Of a DNA stretch of 64,000 bases, positions 17,813 to 26,036 are shown piece by piece. A model generated the notes under the pieces. The model did not search any database. It saw only the letters and a list, made by a program, of their open reading frames with translations, and had not been told where the DNA came from. A program made the translations under genes and the position numbers. This DNA comes from Planctomycetota bacterium (lineage in GTDB: Bacteria; Planctomycetota; UBA8742; UBA2392), in NCBI GenBank assembly GCA_027493625.1, contig JAOSKM010000001.1, positions 1,876,657 to 1,940,656 of the forward strand. The letters run 5' to 3'. Position 1 is the first letter of the stretch. Each line of letters starts with the position of its first letter.

Positions 17813-18020
17813 AGTTGTTTTGTGTTTTCGTGCTTTCGTGGCCAATCCGCAGTTCGTGCCGGCTGGCAGCATGCAACTGCTAAGCGCCACCAAAGGCCGT
17901 GACGAACTGCAACTGCAGGCCTCACGCGGAGGCGCCAAGTCGCCAAGAGCTTTGGCTATCCTTGGCGCCTTGGCGTGAGACCGTTTTGCTGGGCCACAAA
18001 AACACGAAAGCACCAAAGGC
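17813..18020. repeat. nested mirrored oligomer array (TTTCGTG outer, GCCAAG inner)
   Basis: The outer arms are 17813-17841 (tgttttcgtgctttcgtgg) and 17991-18020 (ccacaaaaacacgaaagcacc). The inner arms are 17923-17950 (gcgccaagtcgccaag) and 17959-17982 (ccttggcgccttggcg). The same two words surround the GxxExxY gene at 22.5-23.1 kb, so this may be the empty form of that cassette. The whole gap 17740-18549 is otherwise without a supportable gene. Confidence 0.7.
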
Positions 18021-18392
18021 ACTGCCACGAAATGAGCCTCATGGCTCGCCCCAAAGCGGTGGTCACCCGGCTGAACGGAGACGTGGGCCGCAGCAGATCC
18101 AATCGACCCAAAGCCCGCCGTTGGCACGGCGGGCTTGTGCTTCCCCGGGAGATTTCCCCTTGCATCTGCGCCAATCTGCGTTATTTCTATTCGCCTTGGC
18201 TTCGGCCGAGGGACATTAGAGGAAGTGCCGCGCGTCTTCGGGGTGAAGACGAGCGAGCGCCGGAGAACACGAAGTGAGCAAGCTGCACACGATCCGACCG
18301 ATCAGCCGCCGACCGCAGTAGGTCGGCGTTGCAGCTTTCACACTTTGATATCTCGGGACGTTCCACTGCGCTGGCGTGATGGTTTGGCCAAG

Positions 18393-18545
18393 GGTCTGGC
18401 TCCTTTTCTTCGGAGCCCGACAGGGCACCGAAGAAAAGGTGCCTGACCCTTTCTCGGCCTACCCTCTCCCGAACCGCACAAGGCGTCCCACGGGAGAGGG
18501 GGACAGGCACAATTTCCTTCAGAAATTGAGCCAGTCCCCAAAGGA
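18393..18545. repeat. GGGGAC/GGGTCAGGC palindromic repeat cluster
   Basis: Two inverted units stand in tandem. In the first, gggtctggctcc (18393 on) pairs with ggtgcctgaccc (to ~18453), with ttttcttcgg/ccgaagaaaa inside. In the second, gggggacaggcacaatttc (18502 on) pairs with gaaattgagccagtcccc. The cluster ends at the ribosome site of the deacetylase gene, so it likely shapes that leader RNA. Confidence 0.6.
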
Positions 18546-18549
18546 CGCC

Positions 18550-19629
18550 ATGCCCACGACAGCCACATTCACCCAGCACCAGCTCGCTGACGCGCTCAGC
18601 CAAATCACGCGCATCCAGCGCGTGTCCGGCAATGAGCACGCCGTCATCGAATGGTTCAAGCAGCAGTTCTCCAGACACGGCGTGCAGTTCAAACACTCCG
18701 GCCGCAACCTGCTGGCCTGGCGCGGTACGGGCGCCAAACGCCTGCTGTTCAACACCCACACCGACACCGTGCCGCCCAACAAGGGCTACACCCGCGACCC
18801 CTGGGACGGCGCGCGCGAGAACGGCCGCGTTTACGGCCTCGGCAGCAGCGACGCCGGCGGCTGTCTGATCGGAATGTTCCACGCGCTGCTGTCCGCGGAT
18901 TTCGATGAGTCAGCCTGCACGCTGATGTTCGCGCCGACCTGTGATGAAGAAACCCAGGGCGAAGGCTTCGAAATCTTCCGCGCCGAGATCCCCGAGTTCG
19001 AGGCCTGCATCACCGGCGAGCCCACCGACTGCGAAGTCTGCACGGCCGAGCGCGGCATGTTCAAGCTCGACATGCGCACGGCCGGCAAGAGCAGCCACGC
19101 GGCGCGCCCCTGGCAGGGCGACAACGCGGCCTACCACGCGGCGCGGGACATCCTGTCCATCGAGGCGCTTTACGAGAGTTTCACCGAGCGCGATGACCTG
19201 CTGGGTCGCACGACGCTGGCAGTCACCATGGTGAACGGCGGCATCGCCCGCAACGTGGTGCCCAGCGAGGTGAAGTGGGTGATCGACGGCCGCACCATTG
19301 AGCAGCTCGACAACGCGGAAACGATCAAGCGCATCAAGGCGGCCATGAGCGAGCACACCACGGTGGAGAAAGAGAAGGCCCGCTTCGGCGTGTGGAAGCG
19401 CAGCGCGGAAGACGCGCTGGTGAAGTGCGCCTGCCACGCCAGCGGCCGGCAGGGTGTAAGCGCATTCGGCGGCGTAAGCGACGCCTGGTGGAACGACAAG
19501 GCCCAGGGGCTGATCATAGGCCCCGGCTACCCCCACCTGAGCCACGCGGCCGACGAGTATCTGGAAGAGAAAGAGCTGTACCGGGGCTATCAGATTTACA
19601 AGAAGACGGCAGAGCTGTTTTTGGCGTAA
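18550..19629 (+). CDS. M20-family deacetylase, ArgE-like
   Basis: 359 residues. Motifs of di-zinc M20 amidohydrolases are in order: NTHTDTVPP (first His and catalytic Asp), GLGSSDAGG (bridging Asp), CDEETQGEG (catalytic Glu pair), TGEPTD (Glu ligand) and HLSHAADEY (last His). The SSHAARPWQGDNAAYHAA segment is the dimerisation domain. Because argH and argG follow, release of acetate from N-acetylornithine (or N-acetylcitrulline) in arginine synthesis is most likely. The ATG at 18550 has AAGGA upstream; a longer open frame to 18376 runs through repeats and is not real. The exact substrate is an inference from context. Confidence 0.82.
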   Translation: MPTTATFTQHQLADALSQITRIQRVSGNEHAVIEWFKQQFSRHGVQFKHSGRNLLAWRGTGAKRLLFNTHTDTVPPNKGYTRDPWDGARENGRVYGLGSSDAGGCLIGMFHALLSADFDESACTLMFAPTCDEETQGEGFEIFRAEIPEFEACITGEPTDCEVCTAERGMFKLDMRTAGKSSHAARPWQGDNAAYHAARDILSIEALYESFTERDDLLGRTTLAVTMVNGGIARNVVPSEVKWVIDGRTIEQLDNAETIKRIKAAMSEHTTVEKEKARFGVWKRSAEDALVKCACHASGRQGVSAFGGVSDAWWNDKAQGLIIGPGYPHLSHAADEYLEEKELYRGYQIYKKTAELFLA

Positions 19630-19689
19630 CGGAGCGTAGCGCAGGATTCGCGGAGCGAATGAGCCTGAAAGTCATGTATGACTTTCAGG

Positions 19690-19780
19690 AATGCCTGCAC
19701 CGCCCGGGGGCACCTTGCCCCCGGGTGCCGCGGGCGGGGCGCCCGCGGCCTGTGCAGGCGAGGCGCCTGCGCTACGGGAG
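19690..19780. repeat. GC palindrome cluster (REP-like)
   Basis: Several short perfect palindromes follow in a row, including cccgggggcacc/ttgcccccggg and gcgggcggggcgcccgc, with an outer pair cctgcac/gtgcagg. It separates the deacetylase from argH by 158 bases. Similar modules lie at 25890, 35302 and 48100. Confidence 0.6.
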
Positions 19781-19787
19781 TAGAGCC

Positions 19788-21185
19788 ATGTGGGCAGGAA
19801 GATTCAGCGGCAAACCCGACAAGCTGATGCAGGAATTCAGCCAGTCGGTGTCATTTGACCAGCGGCTGTGGCGCGAGGACATCCAGGGCTCGCTGGCCTA
19901 CGCGGCCGAGTTGCAGCGCATCGGCATTTTGACCGAGCAGGAGCTGGCGGACATCCGCAAGGGTTTCGAGCAGATCACGCGGGAAATCGAGAGCGGCAAG
20001 TTCGAATGGAAGGTCGAACTCGAAGACGTCCACATGAACATCGAGTCGCGCCTGACGGAGATCATCGGCGACGCCGGCAAGAAACTCCACACAGGCCGCA
20101 GCCGCAATGACCAGGTGGCAACCGACTTCCGCCTGTGGTGCAAGAACCGAACGGTCGAGGTTTACGCCGCCGTATCGACGCTGTTTCACAACATCCGCGA
20201 CAGGGCGGAAGAACACATCGACGTCGTGATCCCGGCTTACACGCATTTGCAGCGGGCAATGCCAACAAGAATGGCGCATCACTTGTTGGCCTACTGCAAG
20301 ATGCTCTACCGCGACGCGTACTACCTTGATGTAGAAGCAGGCTTGGAGTGCATCGCGGAAGCACCTTTGGGAAGCGGCGCCTGCACCGGCAATAGTTTCG
20401 GCGTAGACATGCAACGGATAGCGGATGACCTGGAACTCGGGCCAGCGTCGCGCAACTCCATGGACGCGGTCAGCAACCGCGACTTTGCCTTGGACCTGGT
20501 GTACGCGTGCGCCAAGTGCATGACGCATCTCTCACGCATCTCGGAAGACCTGATCCTGTGGTCCACGGCGGAATTCGGGTTCATCACGCTGGGCGATGCC
20601 GTCACCACCGGCTCGTCAATCATGCCTCAGAAGCGCAACCCCGATGCCTGCGAGCTGATTCGCGGCAAGACTGGACGCGTGGTCGGCCACCTGATGGCGT
20701 TGTTCACGCTGCTCAAAGGCCTGCCGATGACCTACAACCGCGACCTGCAGGAAGACAAGGAAGCGGTGTTTGACGCGACGGACCAGACATTGGCCTGCCT
20801 GCGCGTGATGGCGCTGGTGTTCAGCAAGGAAAACTTCAAGGTCAACCGGGAGCGCATCCAGCAGCAGCTCGACTCCGGCGCCGGCTACATGGAAGCCATG
20901 AACGTGGCCGACTGGCTCGTGCTGCAGGGCGTGCCCTTCCGTGACGGCCACGACATCACCGGCCGTCTGGTCAAATACGTCGAGCAGAAGGGCATCCGCT
21001 TCGCCGACCTCACGGCCGAGGATCTGCAGGCGGTGGACAAGCGCCTGAAGCCGGAGCTGCTGAAAGAGCTGTCCCTGGAAGCACTGGTAGAGCGCAAGCA
21101 GGTCTACGCAGGGACAGCCAAGGCCCGCGTACTGGAAAGACTGGCAGAGTTGAAGCAATGGCTTGGGAAAGACAATGACCAATAA
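19788..21185 (+). CDS. argH: argininosuccinate lyase
   Basis: 465 residues, the usual ArgH length. It cleaves argininosuccinate to arginine and fumarate. The fumarase-superfamily signature GSSIMPQKRNPD begins at residue 275 with the catalytic Ser loop. TGRSRNDQVATD near 105 and the HLQRAMP segment near 158 are two more conserved blocks. The start at 19788 (MWAGRFSGKPD) matches the family; the open frame extends upstream into the previous gene but without homology. It is followed by a mirrored array and argG, which makes its substrate. Confidence 0.96.
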   Translation: MWAGRFSGKPDKLMQEFSQSVSFDQRLWREDIQGSLAYAAELQRIGILTEQELADIRKGFEQITREIESGKFEWKVELEDVHMNIESRLTEIIGDAGKKLHTGRSRNDQVATDFRLWCKNRTVEVYAAVSTLFHNIRDRAEEHIDVVIPAYTHLQRAMPTRMAHHLLAYCKMLYRDAYYLDVEAGLECIAEAPLGSGACTGNSFGVDMQRIADDLELGPASRNSMDAVSNRDFALDLVYACAKCMTHLSRISEDLILWSTAEFGFITLGDAVTTGSSIMPQKRNPDACELIRGKTGRVVGHLMALFTLLKGLPMTYNRDLQEDKEAVFDATDQTLACLRVMALVFSKENFKVNRERIQQQLDSGAGYMEAMNVADWLVLQGVPFRDGHDITGRLVKYVEQKGIRFADLTAEDLQAVDKRLKPELLKELSLEALVERKQVYAGTAKARVLERLAELKQWLGKDNDQ

Positions 21186-21243
21186 CCAAATACCAATTTC
21201 CAATTCAACAGGCGCCAATTGGTAATTGGTCATTGGTAATTCG
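21181..21243. repeat. mirrored oligomer array (ATTGGTA word)
   Basis: The left arm carries caataaccaaataccaatt, and the right arm ccaattggtaattggtcatt is its reverse complement. It overlaps the argH stop and fills the argH-argG spacer within the operon. Confidence 0.7.
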
Positions 21244-21270
21244 CTGTTCAGAAAGGCGATCACGAACGAT

Positions 21271-22467
21271 ATGTCCAACGGTACATGCATCCTTGCCTAC
21301 AGCGGCGGGCTCGATACTTCCTTCTGCATCCCCTTCATCCGGGAGGAGTACGACTACACAGTCGAGACCGTCATGATCGACACCGGCGGCTTCACGGCCG
21401 AGGACTTCAAGCGCGCCGAGGAGCGCGCGAAAAAACTCGGCGTCAGCAAGCCCGTGGTGCTGGACGGCAAATCCGAAGTCTTCAACCGCTTCGTGAAGTT
21501 CATGCTGTTCGGCAACGTGATGCGCGGCGGCGTCTACCCCCTGTGCGTCGCCGCCGAGCGCGTGGTGCAGGCCAGCATGGTGGCCGAATACGCCGTCAAG
21601 CGCAACGCGGCCGCGGTGGCCCACGGCAGCACCGGCGCGGGCAACGACCAGGTGCGCTTCGACGTGGCGATGAACGTGCTGGCCCCCGGCCTGCGCATGC
21701 TGGCGCCCGTGCGCGAGCATTCGTTCACCCGCGCCCAGGAAACCGAGTACCTGGCGAAGCACGGCCTCGAGATTCCCGCCAAGACCACGCAGTACAGCAT
21801 CAACGCGGGCATGTGGGGCATAACCATTGGCGGCCGTGAAACCCACGACAGCGCGACCACCGTGCCCGACGAGGTGTTCGAGCTCGCCGGCGCCAGCGAC
21901 CCCGCCAGCAAGCCCCGCAGCGTGAAGGTCACGTTCGAGCAGGGCGTGCCCGTCAAGCTGGACGGCGAGAAGCTGAGCCCCGAGGCGCTGATCGAGAAGC
22001 TGAACACACTCGGCATCAAGTACGCCGTGGGGCGCGGCGTGCACCTGGGCGACACGATTGTCGGCATCAAGGGGCGCGTGGCGTTCGTCGCGCCAGCGGC
22101 GCTGATGCTGATCAGCGCTCACCGCGAGCTGGAAAAGCTGGTGCTGACCAAGTGGCAGCGCTTCTGGAAAGACCACGTGGCCGACTTCTACGGCACGATG
22201 ATCCACGAGGGCCAGCCCTTCGACCCCGCGCTGCGCGACATCGAGGCGATGCTGACCCACAGCCAGCAGCGCGTAAGCGGCGAGGTCAGCCTTGAGCTGA
22301 AATACGGCAGCTTCCGTGTGGGAGGAGTCGCCAGTTCCAATTCGTTAATGAGTGCCGCGGCCGGCAAGTACGGCGAGGAATTCAGCCTCTGGAGCGGCCA
22401 GGACGCCGCCGGTTTCGGCAAGATCATAAGCATCCCCAGCAAGCTGTACGGAAACGTCGGGAAGTAA
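21271..22467 (+). CDS. argG: argininosuccinate synthase
   Basis: 398 residues. It joins citrulline and aspartate with ATP. The PP-loop AYSGGLDTS is at 9-17. HGSTGAGNDQVRFD (near 115) and the later SINAGMWG segment are conserved in the family. The ATG at 21271 gives the standard N-terminus. The gene follows argH in the same direction, which is an unusual order but keeps the two last arginine steps together. The GxxExxY cassette begins right after its stop. Confidence 0.96.
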   Translation: MSNGTCILAYSGGLDTSFCIPFIREEYDYTVETVMIDTGGFTAEDFKRAEERAKKLGVSKPVVLDGKSEVFNRFVKFMLFGNVMRGGVYPLCVAAERVVQASMVAEYAVKRNAAAVAHGSTGAGNDQVRFDVAMNVLAPGLRMLAPVREHSFTRAQETEYLAKHGLEIPAKTTQYSINAGMWGITIGGRETHDSATTVPDEVFELAGASDPASKPRSVKVTFEQGVPVKLDGEKLSPEALIEKLNTLGIKYAVGRGVHLGDTIVGIKGRVAFVAPAALMLISAHRELEKLVLTKWQRFWKDHVADFYGTMIHEGQPFDPALRDIEAMLTHSQQRVSGEVSLELKYGSFRVGGVASSNSLMSAAAGKYGEEFSLWSGQDAAGFGKIISIPSKLYGNVGK

Positions 22468-22469
22468 AC

Positions 22470-22496
22470 ACGAAGAAACGAAGAAGCGAAGGAAAG
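22470..22496 (+). repeat. left arm of GxxExxY cassette (CGAAG word)
   Basis: The sequence cacgaagaaacgaagaagcg, followed by aagg, lies immediately between argG and the GxxExxY gene. Its complement cttcgtgg reappears at ~23070, beyond the gene. The gene's ribosome site (gaagg) is part of the array. Confidence 0.6.
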
Positions 22497-22498
22497 CC

Positions 22499-22888
22499 AT
22501 GACTGAGCCGGAAGACAGGATTGCCGCCATCGTCTACGAGGTTGGTGAGATGATTCATCGGCGTCTGGGTCCTGGGCTGTATGAATCGGTGTACAGAGAC
22601 ATCCTGGCTTACGAATTGGAGAAGCGTGGATTCGCTGTACGAATAGAAGTGCCGGTGCCGTTGGTTTGGGACGAGCTACGTTTTGATCGGACATACGCTG
22701 CTGACATTCTGGTGGAGGAGTTGGTCGTCGTGGAGGTCAAAGCCGTCGCCGAAAAGCACCCGATCCACAAGGCGCAGGCGCTAACCCATACGCGACTCCT
22801 GGAAAAGCGATTAGGGCTTGTGGTGAACTTCGGTTTGGTCACCTTCAAGCAGGGCTTTCAGCGGGCAGCCAACGGGCTGCCTGAGTGA
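22499..22888 (+). CDS. GxxExxY family protein (PD-(D/E)xK-like)
   Basis: 129 residues, a typical length for the family. The defining motif is GLYESVY (26-32). Asp69 and Glu79-Val-Lys81 (D-x9-ExK) form a PD-(D/E)xK-type nuclease signature, so a metal-dependent nuclease fold is plausible, though family function is unknown. Codon use is less G+C-biased than argG (for example tta, cga, aga), hinting at transfer. It is flanked by oligomer arrays on both sides (22470-22496 and 22889-23085). Similar genes are known to me as scattered, often multicopy ORFs in environmental genomes. Its position, inserted after argG, suggests a mobile cassette. Confidence 0.85.
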   Translation: MTEPEDRIAAIVYEVGEMIHRRLGPGLYESVYRDILAYELEKRGFAVRIEVPVPLVWDELRFDRTYAADILVEELVVVEVKAVAEKHPIHKAQALTHTRLLEKRLGLVVNFGLVTFKQGFQRAANGLPE

Positions 22889-23085
22889 ACTGCAAAACGC
22901 CAAGACGCCAGGAGCGCCACGGCATCAATGGTTGGGGGTAGCTTCTCGTTTCACACAGCAGACAGGAAGCAAGTGGTAACAGGAACGGAATCTGAAGTGA
23001 CATGCGGGTCGGATTGCGGCCGTGGCGCTCTTGGCGCCTTGGCGTTAAGCACTTGCCTTCAAGATGTGGTCCTTCGTGGTTACCG
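22889..23085. repeat. right arrays of GxxExxY cassette (GCCAAG hairpin, CTTCGTGG arm)
   Basis: aacgccaagacgccaggagc (22895 on) pairs with the sequence ending cttggcgccttggcgtta (to ~23047), enclosing ~95 bases. Beyond it, ccttcgtggtta (~23070) mirrors the left arm at 22470. Up to 23186 there is no gene. Confidence 0.65.
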
Positions 23086-23186
23086 GCCGTACCGACGACC
23101 GAGGTGCGCGGCCCGGGTGTGAACTCTTCGAGTGCGCCCCGGAAGCAGCCGCCCGCGCGCTCGAAACTCAAACCCGGAGAACCGCC

Positions 23187-24318
23187 ATGTCACAGGCATT
23201 GTTAGTTGATCATTCGACTCGCAAGTGGAGTCTTGGAGAGTTGCCCATGGAAATTCGCGTCCACAAAATCGCCAGCGTGGTGCACCGCCTCAACCTGCAC
23301 AAGGAAGAGCGCATCGTCACCGAAAACCTCGAGTCCAAGACCGGCAACGTGATCGTTGTGCGGGCATTGGGTGAAAACCACCTACGGCGAGCTCGAGCTC
23401 GAGGAAGGCCGCATGGCCAAGATCTTCGAGGACGACATCATCATCGGCGCGCTCGGCGCCCGCAACGCGCTGAAAGGCTACGTCGGCAAGGTGCCCGAGC
23501 AGATCAAGGCCGGCGACGTGCTCAACATGCTGAACCTCGGCGGCGTGATCGGCCTGTGCACCAGCGCCAACAAGGATCTCGGCCCTCCCCTGAAGGTCGA
23601 GGTGGTCGGCATGGTCGCGCGCAAGGGCCGCATCCTGAACCTGGTGGACGCCAGCATCGCCGATCACGACCGCATCGAGCCCGGCATGAAGATCCCCATC
23701 GTGGCCGTCAGCGGCACCTGCATGAGCGCCGGCAAAACCAAGGCCGTGGCCGAGCTGTGCCAGCTGCTGTCCCAGCGCGGCCTGCGCATCAACGCGGGCA
23801 AGCTGTCGGGCGTGGCCGCGCGGCGCGACTTGTTTTCGTTTGAAGACCACGGCGCGCGCCGCACGCTCAGCTTCGTGGACACCGGCCTGCCCAGCACGGC
23901 AGGCCTCGAAAGCATCGCGCCCATCAGCAAGACCATCATCAACGGCCTGGCGGAAGACAAGCCCGACGTGATCCTGCTTGAGCTGGGTGACGGCATCATC
24001 GGCGGCTACTCGGTGATCACCTACTTCGAAGACCCCGAGCTGTACAAGCACACCAGCATGCACATCTGCTGCGCCAACGACCCCGTCGGCGCCTACGGCG
24101 CCAAGAAGATTTTCGACGAGCGCGGCCAGCGCATCGACGTGATCTGCGGCCCCGCCACCGACAACGAGGTCGGCCGTCACTACATCGAGAGCATTCTCAG
24201 CGTAAAGGCCATCAACGCCCGCACCGACCCCGAGGAACTGGCCGACGAAGTCTGCCGCCACCTGGGTTTCAAAGACCTGGTCGGCATGCGCAACTCCGGC
24301 CCGCTGGAGGTGGTGTGA
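23187..24318 (+). pseudogene. SIMIBI/dethiobiotin-synthetase-like P-loop NTPase, split by one base
   Basis: The N-terminal ~60 residues (MEIRVHKIASVVHRLNLHKEER...VIVVRAL) lie in one frame, from 23187 or from the ATG at 23247. The remainder (KTTYGELELEEGRM...) lies in another and runs to 24318. Removing one G from GGG in ttgggtg (~23373) joins them as RALVKTTYGELE. The first ~125 residues look like a beta-rich domain. The second has the loop GTCMSAGKT, with the GT-x5-GKT spacing of dethiobiotin synthetase, followed by a switch-like Asp segment. I do not recognise the exact family. The position before dihydroorotase suggests a metabolic ATPase or ligase, which is only inferred. Probably intact in the organism. 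Confidence 0.7.
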
Positions 24319-24497
24319 ACGAGAAGCGACCCATCCAGTGGTGGCGCCTGTGGCCGGTGATCGGCTTTCTGGGCCTGGGCGTGCTGGAAGTAACCGGAGC
24401 AATGTCCGTGAACCGGCCAATCGACTGGCTGTGGATCGGCATCGCGATCGCGGGCGCCGTGGCAACCATCATCGCGCGCGTAGTGTTCCGGATCTGA
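24315..24497 (+). CDS. small two-helix membrane protein
   Basis: 60 residues, starting at a GTG that overlaps the previous stop (GTGA), so translation is likely coupled. Two hydrophobic helices (~11-29 and ~38-56) are separated by a short basic loop. No known family. The coupling suggests it is a membrane partner of the P-loop protein. Confidence 0.6.
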   Translation: MNEKRPIQWWRLWPVIGFLGLGVLEVTGAMSVNRPIDWLWIGIAIAGAVATIIARVVFRI

Positions 24498-24579
24498 ACG
24501 CTGTACCGGCGTCGCGTTCCTGGGCCGTCCCTTTCCATTGGCGGCCCCTTCCTTATCGTTGTCTGAAACAGGAGGTGCC

Positions 24580-25887
24580 ATGGCTGCCATCGTGATCCGC
24601 GGGGCGCAGGTCTACCACAACGGCCGCTTCCAGGCGCTGGAAGTGCGGGCCGACGGCCCCCACATCTCGGCTGTGGCGCCCAAAGTTGACGCGTCCGGCG
24701 CACGGGTGATCGACGCCGGCGGCCTGCACCTGTTCCCGGGCGTGATCGACGTGCAGGTGCATTTCCGTGAGCCGGGCAACACCCACAAGGAAGACCTGGA
24801 AACCGCCACCCGCGCCTGCGCGAAAGGCGGCGTGACCAGCTTCCTGGAAATGCCCAACACCAGCCCGCCCGCCACCAACCAGGCCGGCGTTGACATCAAA
24901 TTGGCCCTGGCGGCGAAGAAGTCGCGGGTGAACTACGGTTTCTTCGTGGGCGCGACAAACACGAACCTGCGCGAGCTGCAGGAAGTGAAGCGCGTCTGCG
25001 GCATCAAGGTGTTCATGGGCGCCAGCACCGGCGACCTGCTGGTGGACGACATGGATGCGCTGGAGCGCATCTTCGCCGAGACCGGCAAGCGCCGCGTGAT
25101 CGCCCTGCATTGCGAAGACGAAGCCTACCTCAAGGCCCACAAGCCCGAGTACGCCCACCGCACCGACATGCGCGGCTACACCGAGTGGCGCAACGTCGAG
25201 GCCGCCTACCTCGCCACCACCCGCGCCGTGAACCTGGCCCGCAAATACGGCCACCGCGCGCACATCCTGCACGTCAGCAGCGCTCGCGAGTGCGAGCTGT
25301 TCATCCCGCGCGACACGCTGGTCACGGCCGAGACTTCGCCGCACCACCTGCTGCTGAACGTGGACGACTACGCTCGTCTGGGGACGCTGGCCAAAATGAA
25401 CCCGCCCCTGAAGTATCGCGAGGACAATGCGGGCCTGTGGCGAGCATTGCGCGACGGGCGCATCGGCGTGATCGCCACGGACCACGCGCCCCACACCCTT
25501 GAGGAAAAGCGCCGCGACATCTGGAAAGCGCCGGCGGGCATCCCGGCCGTGGAGAACTCCCTGGCGCTGATCCTTGACGCGTCAAGCCGCGGGATGTGCA
25601 CGCTGGAGCAGGTGGCGCAGTGGATGTGCGAGAACCCGGCCAAGACCTACGCCATGAAAGGCAAAGGCCGCATCGAGGTCGGCCATGACGCCGACCTCAC
25701 GCTGGTGGACGCCAACGCGGTGCACACCGTGCGCAACGAAGAACAGCTAACCAAGGTGAAGTGGAGCCCCTGGCACGGGCAGAAACTCAAAGGCCGCGCA
25801 GTAACCACCATCGTGCGCGGCCAGGTGGTGTACGAGAACGGCCAGGTCCAGGACCAGGTGCGCGGCACGGAAATCCAGTACGCGTGA
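24580..25887 (+). CDS. pyrC: dihydroorotase (class I, DQVH subgroup)
   Basis: 435 residues, ATG after a strong GGAGGT. An amidohydrolase of the dihydroorotase family that closes carbamoyl-aspartate in pyrimidine synthesis. Conserved parts: VIDVQVHFREPG (metal site 1, first His replaced by Gln as in the DQVHFREPG subgroup I recall from Bacteroidetes), IKVFMGAST (carbamylated Lys), HCEDE, HVSSA and TDHAPHT (catalytic Asp). The C-terminal ~80 residues form the small beta domain. A hydantoinase-like role is less likely given the HFREPG motif. The Gln substitution does not by itself imply loss of function. Confidence 0.85.
   Translation: MAAIVIRGAQVYHNGRFQALEVRADGPHISAVAPKVDASGARVIDAGGLHLFPGVIDVQVHFREPGNTHKEDLETATRACAKGGVTSFLEMPNTSPPATNQAGVDIKLALAAKKSRVNYGFFVGATNTNLRELQEVKRVCGIKVFMGASTGDLLVDDMDALERIFAETGKRRVIALHCEDEAYLKAHKPEYAHRTDMRGYTEWRNVEAAYLATTRAVNLARKYGHRAHILHVSSARECELFIPRDTLVTAETSPHHLLLNVDDYARLGTLAKMNPPLKYREDNAGLWRALRDGRIGVIATDHAPHTLEEKRRDIWKAPAGIPAVENSLALILDASSRGMCTLEQVAQWMCENPAKTYAMKGKGRIEVGHDADLTLVDANAVHTVRNEEQLTKVKWSPWHGQKLKGRAVTTIVRGQVVYENGQVQDQVRGTEIQYA
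25574..25585. repeat. TTGAC-NN-GTCAA palindrome, site 3
   Basis: TTGACGCGTCAA inside pyrC, encoding Leu-Asp-Ala-Ser. The flanks CC-x-AAGCC are nearly identical to site 2. Confidence 0.6.
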
Positions 25888-25889
25888 AG

Positions 25890-26035
25890 TGATGCGGGCG
25901 TCCCGCCCGCACGTGTTGCAGGCCTCCGGCCTGCACGTGTCGCGGGCTTCCAGCCCGCGTTGCGCGGCCGTGACGGCCGCGCAACGGCACGCGGGACGCG
26001 TGCTTCACGTGCGGGCGAGACGCCCGCATCACCAC
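25890..26035. repeat. cluster of GC palindromes (REP-like)
   Basis: At least five units follow in a row: gcgggcgtcccgcccgc, caggcctccggcctg, cgggcttccagcccg, gcgcggccgtgacggccgcg and gcgggcgagacgcccgc. The outer units mirror each other, giving a concentric structure. It separates convergent pyrC and rocD and could end transcription from both. Confidence 0.7.
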
Positions 26036-26036
26036 G

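Noticed and set aside
19392..19787. Upstream extension of argH by over 130 codons
   Set aside because: It overlaps the deacetylase in another frame and crosses GC palindromes; ArgH homology starts at 19788.
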